Positions 31,248-42,904 of a DNA stretch of 64,000 bases are shown in pieces. The notes below the pieces were generated by a model. It had not been told where the DNA came from. It was given only the letters and a program-made list of their open reading frames with translations, and ran no database searches. The DNA is from Paulinella micropora (taxonomy: Eukaryota; Cercozoa; Imbricatea; Euglyphida; Paulinellidae), in the NCBI GenBank assembly GCA_019918135.1, contig WBZZ01001140.1, forward strand, positions 201,501-265,500. Direction: 5' to 3'. The first letter of the stretch is position 1. Each line of letters starts with the position of its first letter. The position numbers and the translations under genes are program-made.

Positions 31248-31724
31248 GTTGAGGAGGTCTTTCTGGGTTTTGGAACAAACAGTAAAAAAAATTAAATGGA
31301 AGCGTTGTTCACTCTTGCTTAGTTGTTAGCAGCGACGAAGTCTTGTAAATGTAAAGGTTTTTAAAAAAAGAAGTTGCATAAATCTGTGTTCGAAAGGAGG
31401 GGGGGGGGCCGAGGCGTAGGGGAATTTTAAAGATACCTCCCGCGGCCCCCCCCCTCTCTCTCTTCCCTTGCGGGTGGGGGGGGGCCGAGGCCACGCTGAT
31501 CCCTTTTTTAGCCCCCGCCCGCCCAATGGTCCCACCAGTTCAGCTGAAACAAAAAAGCAAATTGTTTTGCTTGAAAATCCGGACCCGATAAATTTCGCGC
31601 CAAATTGCCCAAAGTACCGTAATTGCACGGACGGGGGGCGGGGCCGCACAGCTTCGTGTGTTTCCTGGCCCCCCAAGAAAACAGTCTCAAAACAAAAAAC
31701 AAAAAAGAAACACGGTGTAGAGAC
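31248..31724. other. Intergenic region
   Basis: Contains G9 and C9 runs near 31400 and 31450 and a GCCCCCGCCCGCCCAATG stretch near 31510. An A-rich leader precedes the MYND gene. No gene seen. Confidence 0.6.
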
Positions 31725-32288
31725 ATGGCGTGGCAAACAGTGAGGTGTTTCGGGTGTCATGTGAAGCAAGAACCAGAGCAACCCCGCTTTCTCAAGTGTG
31801 GCCAGTGCCATTTCGCGACGTACTGCAGCAAGCAGTGCCAGCGAGACAACTGGAAGCAAAGCCACAGAAACTGGTGCCGAGAGGGATCCGATAACGTGTG
31901 GCAGTTCAAGCGCCTGCGTCGCTTCATGCGCACGGCCCGGATAGTAGGCGGGCCCTTGCAGCAAGAACTACTAGCCCTCGTACCACCGAGTAACACGGGC
32001 GGAGTGTTGTTCGTAAATTTGGCGCTGGACCGCGCGGTGACGCTCCGCTACGTGTCGCAGGAGGGTCTACGGCAGCCGTGCTTTGCCAGTGTTCGCGCCA
32101 CGCTGCCAGACGTCGGGCCTGCTGGAGACTTGTTGTGCCTCTTGTATGTAGCAGCGCAGCTGTCACCGCCCGCGGGACAACCCAGCAAAGAACAAGTTGG
32201 TATCATGGGGCTTTTCCGCACTCCGTCGTCACCAAACAACGCGGCAGGTGACACGCGCGCGGCTACCAGCGCGCAGAAATGTACGTGA
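31725..32288 (+). CDS. MYND zinc-finger protein, 187 residues
   Basis: The ATG at 31725 follows GAAACACGGTGTAGAGAC. The zinc finger is complete: C8, C11, C25, C28, C34, C38, H47, C51 with the family signature FATYCSKQCQ and NWKQSH. MYND fingers bind proline-rich peptides and act in transcription or protein recruitment. The remaining 130 residues form an unknown domain (GGVLFVNLALDRAVTLRYVS) ending in a Ser/Ala-rich tail. It converges on the Sel1 gene, and an AATAAA lies at 32339. A different MYND finger occurs in the copia element at about 37.84-37.97 kb, so the window holds two. Confidence 0.8.
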   Translation: MAWQTVRCFGCHVKQEPEQPRFLKCGQCHFATYCSKQCQRDNWKQSHRNWCREGSDNVWQFKRLRRFMRTARIVGGPLQQELLALVPPSNTGGVLFVNLALDRAVTLRYVSQEGLRQPCFASVRATLPDVGPAGDLLCLLYVAAQLSPPAGQPSKEQVGIMGLFRTPSSPNNAAGDTRAATSAQKCT

Positions 32289-32356
32289 CCGTGTGCTTAA
32301 AGTTTGCTCGGAAGTTTTGGATTTTAAAGAAGTCTTCTTTAATAAAAATACACATT

Positions 32357-32863
32357 CTAGCATGATATCCCCAAAGGCGTGATTGGTGTTTTGACAGAGC
32401 TTGACGACGCGGGGGCTGCTTTGTCGGACTTCTGGGCCATGCTCTTCCTGGCGAGCCACTGCAGGGCCCTGGCGTCGCCCTGCTCGGCCGCTTGCGTGAA
32501 CCACTCCCTGGCCTTGGCGCGGTCTTTGGGCACGACGCGGCCGAAATAATACAAAATGCCCAGCATCCTCAGGGCGCCCTTGTGGTTCTGTGCAGCCGCT
32601 CGCCCGTACCATTCCAGTGCTTTGGCAATGTCCGCTGCCACTCCCCGGTCCCTGTCGTAACAGACAGCAAGCATGTACTGAGCGACCGCGTCGCCCTGCG
32701 TAGCTGCCTGAGTAAACCACTGCACGGCCAGGGCAAAGTCTCGTGCCACGCCCTCGCCCTCGTAGTACAAGAGCCCAAGGCGGTATTGGGCCCGGGCGTC
32801 ACCTTGCGCGGCCTCTAGCTGGCACCGGCGGGCAATCCTCTGGTAGAGCGGGGCTCGGGTCAT
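32357..32863 (-). CDS. Sel1-repeat protein, 168 residues
   Basis: The ATG at 32863 (MTRAPLYQRIARRCQLEAAQ at the start) opens a protein made almost only of Sel1-like repeats. Three or four units of about 36 residues carry AQYRLGLLYYEGEGVARD, FALAVQWFTQAATQGD, the related KALEWYGRAAAQNHK and KAREWFTQAAEQGD. A Ser-rich tail of 25 residues ends at 32357. Sel1 repeats are alpha-solenoids that scaffold protein complexes, often with ubiquitin ligases. The frame is open upstream to 33061, but that part is homopolymer-derived, so I start at 32863. Related repeats occur in the RING gene at 1871-4073. Confidence 0.8.
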   Translation of the reverse strand: MTRAPLYQRIARRCQLEAAQGDARAQYRLGLLYYEGEGVARDFALAVQWFTQAATQGDAVAQYMLAVCYDRDRGVAADIAKALEWYGRAAAQNHKGALRMLGILYYFGRVVPKDRAKAREWFTQAAEQGDARALQWLARKSMAQKSDKAAPASSSSVKTPITPLGISC

Positions 32864-33127
32864 GTGCTTTCCAGCGCGGGAAGATAGGAAAAAAAAGGTA
32901 GCTACAAGTTTTTGACTTTTGGTTGCAAAACACAAAAAAAAGTCAGCAGAAAAAAGGGGGAGCGGTGCATTAATTACGGCCCCCCCCTCCCTCTTCCTCT
33001 CCCCTCCTTGCGAAAGAAAAGGAAGAAAAGAGCCCAAAAACAAAATGTCAGCACAGCGCAACAGTTCCCCTTCCGCCCTCCCCCCCCCAGCCTCCCCGTG
33101 TTTTTTTTCCTCCCCGAGTGCATATGA

Positions 33128-34956
33128 TTAAGGTTTGAAGGTAGTGTTTGCTTTATTTTCGAGCGAGTAAAAGATGTATTGAAAAATGTACTGAACCAAG
33201 GCCCAAGCTTGTGGATTCCAGCGTCTGAAGTGCGAGTAGTAGTGCAAACCGTCACTGCAAGCCCCGGGCACGGGTTCCGAAAAGGGGGAGACGTCAATGA
33301 CGGGAGTGCCGGTAAGGGCCGAGTTGAGGCGAGCCGTCAGGACCTGCCAGAGTTGGCGGGTGCGCTGCGGGGTGTTGAAGTCCAGCCGAGACCAGGGCAC
33401 GGGCTCGATGTAAAGGTACAGAGCTTTGTGAGGGGACGCGTGGTACAGGAAGCGGTTGGCTAGGTGCGCTGCCAGCGCGTCGCCGACCTGCGCCCAGAAC
33501 TCGGGCGTGACCGTGTGCGGCACGTACCCCATGGCTGGACACAAGAGAGAAATGTCGGGCGCCGCTGCTAGTTCCTGGGCTATGACGACGGGATCGGTGC
33601 TCTCGGAAAAGCCCAGGCCCCGCAGCAAGGCGCGGCTGTACAGCTGCGGTTGTCCTAGGTAAATTTCGTTGTTGTCCAGGCCGTAGTGCAGCGGCTCGAA
33701 CCCGAACGTGACGGCGCTTGTGCTGGTCAGGTTGACGCTGACTGTATTAAATTCTGCAGACAAGCCGCACGCAGGGCACACGAGGTCGCTCATCATTTCC
33801 ACCGCCTCCCTGCTCATCGAGTCGCCAAAGGCAACCAAATTGCGCACGCGGTAGTGCGCCAGGCGCTTCAGGATCTCGTCCGCGCTGAGCTCGGGCAAGC
33901 CGCCCGAACAGGACCGCGGCTCTCAACGCAGCTCGCGGGGCGTCAGCGCGCCGAATTCGTACAAGACGTCCTTGCCCGGCTGCTCCGCCAGCCCCGCGGC
34001 CGGCCGGCGGTAGAGGCCCGCCAGCAGGGCCTCCGGCGGCACGGCCGAGCAGGGGAGCGGCGGCGACGACACCTGCGGCGGCACGCTGACGGTTATTAGG
34101 CGCAGCCTGCGGGACACCAGCGCCGTTTGCTCGAGCGCCCCGCGGTGATTGAGGTGCGGCCACACGTTGATGGGGTACGGCGCGCCCAGCGGCTCCTGGC
34201 TCACACCGCCCCAGTGGTACGTGGTGCACCTGCGGCTGCAGCCCTCGCGGGTGCCGGCCAGCGTGTCCGGCCCGCCCCAATAGCTCGTGAACCAGGACGA
34301 ATCCTGCCGGGGCGAGGCGTGGCCGTAGTAATTGACTAGGTGGACAGCGAGCGTGTAGTTGAAGACGCCGCCGCGGCCATCGAGCCCGAGCCCCGCAAAG
34401 CGCGCCGCTAGCCGGTAACCCCGGAGCGTAGCATTGAAGGGCAGCACGACCAGGCCGGCAATCTGTTCCGGGTTGTACAGAGCGGCGAAAAAGTAGGCTT
34501 GCTCGGAGGGCCCCCCCCGCCGGCGACCCTGTTGTGCGATTGTGGGGCCTGGCGTCCTGGGGGGCCCTCGAAATCAACGTTGTCAACCACCCAGAGCGGG
34601 GGGCTCCCCCTCAGGTGGGTTGGCCACGCCGGACAGCATATCGGGACGGCGGCGGGGCGGCGCCGTGCTAGGCGCCCGTGGGTGAGGCCCGTTCAGAGCC
34701 TTTATGTCCAGGGGAGGCGGGCGCCTCGTCGTCGGCGACAGCGGGCCGCTGCTCGCCCTCGGGGGTAGCGGTAGCTTGCGAGGTAACACGAAGACGGTCG
34801 TGCCTAACGTGCCCAGATCTGCTGCCTGAGGCTTGGGTAAGGGTGGCAGTGCACGTGACGGGTGTAGCGGGGTCGTCACAGCTAGCCCGGGGGAGGAAGG
34901 GCGGCGCGGAGGAGGGGGGGCCCTCTTCGGAGGGGGAGGCAGCAGGGGCGGGGCGG
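33128..34956 (-). pseudogene. SGNH/PC-esterase-like (GDSL, NXPE/Cas1-type) protein, split by the copia insertion
   Basis: The C-terminal segment (33128-33898) contains VAFGDSMSRE with the GDS nucleophile motif and a late DGLHYYSHFRRW that supplies the Asp-x-x-His pair. Together they define an SGNH hydrolase fold of the PC-esterase/NXPE class, polysaccharide or glycan O-acyl modifiers in known families. Upstream, in another frame, is a beta-rich domain with paired Cys and NYYGHASPRQDSSWFTSYWG, as in NXPE-like proteins. Further upstream is a Pro-rich stretch (34.6-34.95 kb) into which the copia element is inserted. GC-rich sequence with a compatible Pro/Ser-rich frame continues at 43305-43437 and possibly at 62.5 kb. 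The frame changes about two to three times apart from the insertion. Catalytic activity is inferred. Confidence 0.55.
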
Positions 34957-34961
34957 GCGGC
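34957..34961. other. Target site duplication GCGGC, left copy
   Basis: The five bases before the 5' LTR equal the five bases after the 3' LTR (43300-43304). This marks integrase-mediated insertion into GC-rich coding DNA. Confidence 0.9.
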
Positions 34962-35357
34962 AGTAAGCAATAATATTTACTAAATATATTGTTACCTTTT
35001 ATGGTCAATTTCACGACATAACATTTATATTTGACCGGATCATATTCATTACCATTTTCATATTTCGTATCATAATTATTATTCGTTACGTTGATAGTAC
35101 CGTTATTCACAATTAGTTGCCAGTTAGTATAGATTGGCCCATACTGAATCATCACTTGAATTTCTGACCACAAGATCAGTATATAAATTTGTGGTATTTA
35201 TTTCACTATAAATTTATGGTAAATTAGATTGAGTTTCAGTCATTGGTTTCTAACCATTGATTAAATTCATTATTGTTCCTTCAACCTTTGATCAAAGTGC
35301 CTCAGCGCAAACGATTATTCAAGTATCCGGAGACTAATGTCTACTAGTGTACTTACT
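34962..35357 (+). repeat. 5' LTR of copia element
   Basis: 396 bp, near-identical to 42905-43299. Begins AGTAAGCAATAATA and ends GTGTACTTACT. AT-rich, with a possible TATATAAATT promoter box near 35192. Confidence 0.9.
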
Positions 35358-36716
35358 GGTTATGGAGCCTTGGATGCGCCCCGTTACCAACTCAAGCTAC
35401 TCAAGCTACCGAAATTCCCGAAAAGACCCATCGATGAATTTGACCTTTGGAAATTCCAATTTTTCGCTTTTTTATTGGGCGTGGACGCACGCTACATACT
35501 ACTTCTGGAAGACCAAGAATCGCTCTACTCGGTACAAGAGATTGCTACAATCTACGCAAGTACCAGAACTACTGGACTAAGACTCACCCACCCCCCTAAC
35601 AACATTACTGGATCTGGACTGTCAGCACGACAGCAAGACACCTCGACAGCAAGACAGTCGAGAAGGAGGAGCGATGACGACGAAGACGATGAAGCATACG
35701 GATCGAGACGTGGCGACTCATCATCGAGCAGCTCGTCATCACTGACCAGCTCGTCCTCAAGCAGCCCATCCTCGACCAACCCGTCCTCAGGTAGCCAAGC
35801 ACCCGCCCTCTTGCCTACTATCAACGTACCAACTGACCTGGATACACTTTTCAGCCAAGCAGACTACATTAAAGCACAGATCCATGTTCGCTGCTTCCTT
35901 GTGGAAGCATGCCAAGAGTCGACAGCTCTGCTGACCGTCCAACGAGCAGGAACCAACCCAGCGGTGATCTGGACAGCGATCTGCGAGCGATTCGGCAGCA
36001 AAGGATCGGTTTCCATCGCTCGCCTACTAATGCAGCTGTTCGAGACAAAGCTGAAGTCAAGCAATGGCCTACCAACATGGATGGAGCTCTTGACCCAACG
36101 CTTCGAGCGCCTACAGTCAAGAGGAGTGCCTCTACCTGATGAATTCAGAGTCGTATTCTTGCTCTTTAAACTTAAGGAGTGCGCCTCTCTATCTATGGGG
36201 GATGTAGGGGGAACTATGTATTGGTCTCGTGCTGATGCTGACAAACCACGTTATAATGAGATATGTTCACTCATCTTACAAGCATACCATGCTAACCAAC
36301 TCTCTGCTGCCTCATCTAGGTCCTCGACAGCCCTGTTCACTTCGGCCACACCCGTTGCTATCAACAAAGACATCCGATGTCTCAACTGCAACCGACGAGG
36401 ACACATTGCGGCCCAGTGTCGATCCACCTGCATGAAACGAGTCTGCGAGGGCCGACCGAAACACTCTGGGGCTGAATGCCCAGTCCGCAGACGACCCACG
36501 CAGCCAAACTCGAACACACGTCGCGGTGGTCGAGGGGGAGGACCGAATCAACGAGGACGTGGAGGCCAACCTAAACAGACCAACACAAGACGGATTCAAC
36601 GATCGAGCGGACAAGCCAACGCGACAACCGAAGTGGAAGCCACGGACGACGTCGATGATCCAACAGGCGACCCACCCGAGACATGGCTGATGCATTCCGC
36701 CGACTCCGACGACTAA
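35337..36716 (+). CDS. copia gag-like ORF with CCHC zinc knuckle
   Basis: An open frame of about 459 residues whose start overlaps the end of the 5' LTR (ATG at 35337). The first 70 residues include DEFDLWKFQFFAFLLG and resemble the copia gag N-terminus. A Ser-rich low-complexity block follows, then a retrotransposon Gag domain (FSQADYIKAQIHVRCFLVEA). A zinc knuckle CLNCNRRGHIAAQC follows (about 36379-36420), and the end is an Arg/Gly/Gln-rich tail and an acidic end. It packages the element's RNA in virus-like particles. Confidence 0.8.
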   Translation: MSTSVLTGYGALDAPRYQLKLLKLPKFPKRPIDEFDLWKFQFFAFLLGVDARYILLLEDQESLYSVQEIATIYASTRTTGLRLTHPPNNITGSGLSARQQDTSTARQSRRRSDDDEDDEAYGSRRGDSSSSSSSSLTSSSSSSPSSTNPSSGSQAPALLPTINVPTDLDTLFSQADYIKAQIHVRCFLVEACQESTALLTVQRAGTNPAVIWTAICERFGSKGSVSIARLLMQLFETKLKSSNGLPTWMELLTQRFERLQSRGVPLPDEFRVVFLLFKLKECASLSMGDVGGTMYWSRADADKPRYNEICSLILQAYHANQLSAASSRSSTALFTSATPVAINKDIRCLNCNRRGHIAAQCRSTCMKRVCEGRPKHSGAECPVRRRPTQPNSNTRRGGRGGGPNQRGRGGQPKQTNTRRIQRSSGQANATTEVEATDDVDDPTGDPPETWLMHSADSDD

Positions 36717-36890
36717 CGACCCGGACCAGAGGAGGACGAACCATCGCAAGAAGAAGTAGCCTACGTACAAAGGGGAAGTAGGTACAGAAATAGAGCAGGA
36801 CCTATCCAACTGTCTCCTCTAACACCCACTTCTGATACCTATAACCCTCCCACCCCCACTGAAGCATCGCCCGCACCGCACCCTGATTAC

Positions 36891-38549
36891 GTGGAAGACC
36901 CGACGAGACGCCCAGACATCCCATGGAGCTCGCTGACAATCACACAACGCATGGACGAGAACGACTACAGACGTGCCTACGTTCAATGGACGCGCATGCG
37001 GGACGTATTTCGAGCGATCCCACAAGGATTCCCTGTCCCACCTGCCCATTGGCCGCGACCTTGGTGCCCCCTTGGAACACCCCTCAACTATTTCCTTCCA
37101 AGAACGGATCCGTGGATGTTACCATCGCTGCTAGTTCAAGACGCGCCCGGCTCAACAGGTATTGAGCACATCGTACTGCGGACAAGATGCCCGAGACGAG
37201 CACGACGTGAACCAGGTAGTTCACCGCAACAACCGCCGGAAACAACTACACAATCCCCGCGCGTGCCAACACAGAGCTTTATGAGCTCACCTGCACCGGA
37301 AGACAGGACGACATCAGAGCAAGACCGTCAAGAAGAGCAACCTACCTCAACGCCCATCGGAGAACATCGACAGCGACAGTTGAGTTCAACCAGCGCAGAG
37401 GACACCTCGATGAGCGAAACACCGCCTACCCCACCAATGGCATACAATGAGGAATCGCCCATTTCAAGTTTCACGGTACCTATCCCACCGAACCTGCAGA
37501 CCGAGTGCTTTACCCCGTTGGCCCCGACGACGACTTCAGCGAATGCATCTACGGACAACAAGGACGCAATAAGTCGCATACAAGCCATCGAAGCATTACC
37601 CTACGGCCAACCAGTGCAATACAGACGTGTACCTGGAGTTTCACAGCCAACAGAACGACGATACACCTTCGCTTGGACAGATGCACATCATTGCTTTCGT
37701 CACCCTACCACCGATGAGCTGGCCTACTGGAGCATCGTGAAGGACTTCCGACTACTCCCGGAGAACTGGGCACTAACCAAACCAGACTGCGTCGACTGCA
37801 AGACTATACGCGAAACCAGACGCGGCAGCATTAGATGGGATTGCACCTACTGCGGCAACCAAGAAGGGAAACTGAAGCGTTGCAGCGGATGTCAACTCGT
37901 CTACTACTGCAACACCGATCATCAGAGGACCGATTGGCCGGCACACAAAGAGTTCTGCAACATGGCCAAGCGGCACCCACTCATCAACCGACTTCGAGAA
38001 AGGGGAACGAGATACGATCTACTCGGCATACCAACGGACCAGCCCGAGCTAGGCGACCTCGCATTTCAACATCTGTTACGTTACCGTGAAGGTGGACCAC
38101 ACGCACCACTGGTCATAGACACACCCACAATGGTAGATATGGCGATGAGCCTAGATGAATTTACGACGAGGGGGAGACGTGTGGACCCCAGGACGGCCAC
38201 AATGGCACAATCACACGCCCACCTTAACTTCACGGAAAACGAAGAAGACTACGAGGTGACCTCTTCGACACCGAATGCGAACTTAGCTGCGCTCGCCGCT
38301 ACCACGCCGGACATACCCCACTTCGACGAAGCGTATACAATCAACGAGACGGACCCACCATGGACTATGCTCCCACCACCTCCAAGTGGAACAGATGACC
38401 GGACAAGAACAGCACGAACCCTACGGTGTAGGTGCAGCAGGCGAAAGATGGCGAGAACAACTGGAGAAGCAACTGAAACGCATACTCAACATACCCGACA
38501 CGCCGTCCGATGTGAAGCGTTCACCGCCTCCAGCACCATACACACCTGA
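36891..38549 (+). CDS. Extra ORF in copia element with a MYND zinc finger
   Basis: An open frame of 552 codons between gag and protease; the first codon is not ATG, so it may be read through or start internally. The first half is Pro/Thr/Ser-rich and disordered. At about 37840-37965 it has a full MYND finger: C-x2-C, CSGCQLVYYCNTDHQ, W-x2-H-x3-C. The rest is acidic and Thr-rich. Copia elements that I know of have no such domain. It may bind host proteins or help targeting, which is inference. Not obviously derived from the GC-rich MYND gene at 31.7 kb, since composition and linker lengths differ. Confidence 0.6.
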   Translation: MEDPTRRPDIPWSSLTITQRMDENDYRRAYVQWTRMRDVFRAIPQGFPVPPAHWPRPWCPLGTPLNYFLPRTDPWMLPSLLVQDAPGSTGIEHIVLRTRCPRRARREPGSSPQQPPETTTQSPRVPTQSFMSSPAPEDRTTSEQDRQEEQPTSTPIGEHRQRQLSSTSAEDTSMSETPPTPPMAYNEESPISSFTVPIPPNLQTECFTPLAPTTTSANASTDNKDAISRIQAIEALPYGQPVQYRRVPGVSQPTERRYTFAWTDAHHCFRHPTTDELAYWSIVKDFRLLPENWALTKPDCVDCKTIRETRRGSIRWDCTYCGNQEGKLKRCSGCQLVYYCNTDHQRTDWPAHKEFCNMAKRHPLINRLRERGTRYDLLGIPTDQPELGDLAFQHLLRYREGGPHAPLVIDTPTMVDMAMSLDEFTTRGRRVDPRTATMAQSHAHLNFTENEEDYEVTSSTPNANLAALAATTPDIPHFDEAYTINETDPPWTMLPPPPSGTDDRTRTARTLRCRCSRRKMARTTGEATETHTQHTRHAVRCEAFTASSTIHT

Positions 38550-41500
38550 AATAGAACCACTGTTCAACGACAACGTGAGACCACCGCTCAACTATTACCC
38601 ACCTGCCGGACGTGTGGAAGCTGAAGAACTACGCGAACGCCTACGACGTCATGACTACTCACACACATTCGAATTCGTGTTAATGGCAGACGTATTTGAC
38701 GAATTAGAAGCAATAAGGGACCCGAAAGAAGATACCACAGACGTTGCAACCATCCCTGACGAAGATGCAACTGACGACATCGACGACCCGGAGCTCGACG
38801 ACCCTGAACATGAGAACTATCTCTACCCACCCGCCCTGGACTTCGCCAACGTACGCGAGTGGCAATACTACGTCAACAGGCATCCAGAGCTGGAATATTT
38901 GGAGTTCAAGAACATGGACGAATACAACAGATGGATGCAGGAGACAATGGACTTAGAACGGGCAGAGCTCAAGCGCCCTATGGTCAACTATGTGCTAATG
39001 GCCGACGGCAATCCTCCTGACGTGGTCGACAGCGCATGCAACCGATGGCTATTCCATGAGAAGGCGCCTATCGACCCCAAGTCTATACGCGAAGAGAAAC
39101 CGGCTTTCCTCAATAACATATCTGGTAAGCCGCTTCCGGTGAGGACGCGGGCTACTGCCACTCCGACGTGGCTCAATGGTTATGGTCAATCGGTTAAACA
39201 GTCATTTCCCAACTCACTCATATCACCGTCATTACCATTCAACCTTGTTCCCACCCCACGCCTTGACCATGACATGCACAAAACAATCATCCATCAAAAT
39301 GGTCAAGTATTCATCTATGACAAGCCCATAACACTTGACAAGAAGAACATACTAGCAAGGGGGAGGCTCAATTCACACTTGCTATACGAGTTAGATAAGC
39401 CAGGAATGACACCACTTGACCCTCATCAAAGATATATACCATACAGGTACAAGCAGAGAGAACAACTGTCACTGGCTGCAACCATCGACAACCTACCAGA
39501 CCTTGCATTATGGTCAGTCAATCCTCTCCCATCACATGCACCGTACGATCCAATGATCCTACACAGAGCTCTGATGCATGCAAACCCACTCATAATGAAC
39601 GAGTTTGCAAAGAGCGTAGGCAGAGCATCGCTGGCAAAGATTGGATGCGTCTGGTACGTGCATGTCATGGATGCAATAGGGGCAAACCTAACAAACCCCC
39701 TATGTACAGAGGTAACTATCTAGACCTAGAATATAAGCAAGGTGAAGCACTCAACATAGATTTCAGCGGCCCATTCCCCGTAATGTCAAGATACGGTAAC
39801 TACTACAGAGGGGGAGTGACATGTTCTCGCTCTAAGTTTGCTTGTGACCTCTACACACCTACCCGCGAAGCTAAGCTTTACATGCCACATTTAACACGCA
39901 TATTTGCTTTCTTTGAACGACAGTCAGGCAACAAACTAAAGCAAATAAGAGCAGATGGCGAGTTTGTCTCTAAAGTACTAAAAGACTATACAGACAAACA
40001 CGGCATCATCCTCAAAACCACCACACGTAACGAGCCTAACATGAACCCCTTTGCTGAAAGAATGAATAGGACAGACGACACACGCGCACTAGCAGCACAG
40101 TTAGATGCAGGCCTGCCTAACACATTTTGGGAGGACACACATAAAGCGACACTAGCCATACGAATGGTCACGCCCCTTTGCAGAGGTAAGGACAAAGGCA
40201 AATCCCCTTGAGAATTGCTTATGGGCAGAAAACCTGTGCAATCGTTCGTGCAACCTTTCGGATGCCTCGCCTGGGTGAAAATGGAAACGACGAAAGCACA
40301 GCCTGTCGCCGTGCCAGGTACTCTCATTGGCTACAACATATTTCGTCGAGTCTATAAAATCCTCATTCACGACACCAAACAGACAGCCACAGTAGAAAAA
40401 CGTAATGTTCGTTTCGATACAATGACTCGTGGCTACACATGCAAAATACCTGCACGACCTTGGCAACCACTACTAGTGTCGCACAACATAACATCCTCCA
40501 CCTCGCCTCCTACCACTAGCATACCATCTACCCAGTCAGTCCAGTGGAAAAACGAGGACCAACTGCCACAATTTCAGGACTCCAACACACCCAGTGGCTG
40601 GTGGCCAACAAACCAACTGCCACATTTCTCACAAAACACACTCGACACACTGGACGATGACACGACAACCCCACACACCAACAAGGCCACTTCAAGTCTT
40701 TACGTGCAACCAAGCCCATATTTTGGCTCACTCCATCCCCCACCAAATGCATTTGCTCCCACTCCAGCAACAACGGTTGCACAAGAGAAAAAGACGAACA
40801 CAGCACCTCGGCAAACGACACAACACAACAGAGCAACATCAAACCCAGCCCAACACTCCTCATCTGCACCACAATTCCCTCTACCAGATAGATGGAGTAG
40901 TAACAAGGGCATACCACAAACATGGGATGGTGCTGCAATAACTTCAACAAACATAGTTGCTGGGCCCAGGCTTAGGAAACAAACACCAGCATACCACCCC
41001 ACTCATACCGCACACATTATTGTTGCTCATGAGTTTGAGGAGGAGGAAGAGGAGGCCTTAGGACAGGATAGCTATTGTTTGTTCACAAGAGTGTTACATA
41101 TCCCACAGAAAACCATAAAGTCTCAGGTACATGCTGCTCAACTAGCCGAGTTACAAGGTTTGTTCGAATGCAAAGCACTGCAATGGGTACCTCGAGCCGC
41201 AGCAATAACAGCGAATGTACCTCCTGTCCATACAACATTTGTTGATGCCATAAAGACAGATGAGTCTACAGGTCAGGAGAAATACAAATCGCGACTAGTA
41301 GCTTTAGGAAATAGGATGAAAGAATACATTCATTACAATCCATATGAATGCTCTTCCCCCACCGCCCAACCAATGTTTCTTTTGCTACTAGTATCTTATG
41401 CTGCATTCAATGACCTCATGATCTCTCACCTCGACTTTTCACAAGCCTATTCCCATGCAGATATGAAGGACATTGCCTTCGCCTTTCCGCCTAAGGGGTA

Positions 41501-42662
41501 CGAAAACAAAAGCGACCCTTCAATGATTCTATTGTTGAAGAAAGCACTGTACGGAACCCCCCAGGCAGGGCGAAGGTGGTTTGACCATGTGTCTACTAAT
41601 GTGAGAAGTATAGGATATAAACAGTCAACATTAGACCCATGCATTTTCTTCCTACCTTCAGTCACAGGCAGACAGAAACTACCCCCCTATCTACTCCTTC
41701 GCACTGATGACTTGCTCGTGTTTCATAATACCAAAGACGAGCACAATGCCCTGTTCACCAAACTGAAACATTCATTTAGAGTGAAGGACCTAGGACAAGT
41801 CAAAACATTTAGTGGCTTGCAGTTTATTAGGACTTCAGAGGGCATAGTCATACATCAGCATGAATACATTAAGGGCATGCTTAGGGATTTCAACTTCCAA
41901 GAAGCCAAGCCAGTCGCTACCCCTACAGCGACGACTGACCCTCCCCCAGCCAGCAAAGAAGCTATGCTTCGGCGTTTCTCGCTCCCTCGCTTGCTTGGCG
42001 CCCTTCTCTGGCCTGCGACTCAGACTCAACCAGCCATCACCTACGCGGTCAACCACGCGGCGGTACTCGCATCAAAGAAGCCTGACGTGGCGTACTCAGC
42101 AATAGCTCGCATCCTCAGATTTCTGCGAACACCTAGAGGGATTTTCTTCCCATTTCGGACCCGCAGCTTCGAGCTTATATCGTATTCCGATGCCAACTTG
42201 GGCGCATGTGAGTACACGCGACGATCAAGAACCGGCCAACTGCACATGACGACTGGGCCCATCGCATGGAGTTCGAAGCGCCAACCCACAGTCGCACTAT
42301 CGACTCAGGATGCTGAAACGATCGCCAACTCAACGACATGCCGAACAGCAATCGCGATATTGCATATGTGCAAGGACGTTGGAATTCCGTTGCCGACGCC
42401 ATCAACTATCAATAACGACAACCGGGGGGCGGTCCTGAACGCAACGAACGGCATGGCCACTGATCGCACACGCCACTTAGCACTCAAACACCATTACGTG
42501 GTAGAACGAGTACGGGCTGGCGAAGTGATCGTACGACACGTTTCGACGAAGGACAATCTGGCGGACATGCTGACGAAGTCACTACCGACGCCACGTTTCT
42601 TGGAACTAGTCGCACAGTTTACGGTGTTGCTCAAGGACGCTTTACCGCAGTTTGAGGTTTAA
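38386..42662 (+). pseudogene. copia pol region: protease, integrase, reverse transcriptase, RNase H
   Basis: Parts in order along the plus strand: an acidic stretch; a protease-like motif VVDSACNRW near 39.01 kb; a His/Cys zinc-binding region before the integrase; an integrase core near 39.73-40.2 kb (IDFSGP, IRADGEF, NPFAERMN supplying the Asp-Asp-Glu set); and a variable Pro/Thr/Gln-rich linker. The copia-type reverse transcriptase lies at about 41.17-41.9 kb (DFSQAYSHA, KALYGTPQAGRRW, a TDD form of the YxDD box). RNase H lies at about 42.17-42.5 kb (SDANLGAC, ALSTQDAET). The copia order of integrase before reverse transcriptase places the family firmly. Not open as one frame; treated as a fossil. 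Confidence 0.85.
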
Positions 42663-42904
42663 TGCCTCTAGCTTTTACAGACACTTAGGATGAATTTATT
42701 CAACAGACTTGCTACACCGCTGCAAGGACCTGCATCCTTTGATGCTTACGAATTATTTTTTTTCATTTTTAGTGTTAATGCAACATTAACATGTATCATA
42801 CTTCATCATCATGAATCGCTAGTTTACATATAGTTTCATATGGTCAATCATGTTAGTAACTTAAAGATAATATACATATACATATATGTTATGCCGAGGG
42901 GGAG

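Noticed and set aside
36891-38549. MYND ORF as a host gene captured from 31.7 kb
   Set aside because: Finger spacing, surrounding sequence and base composition differ clearly from the GC-rich MYND gene.
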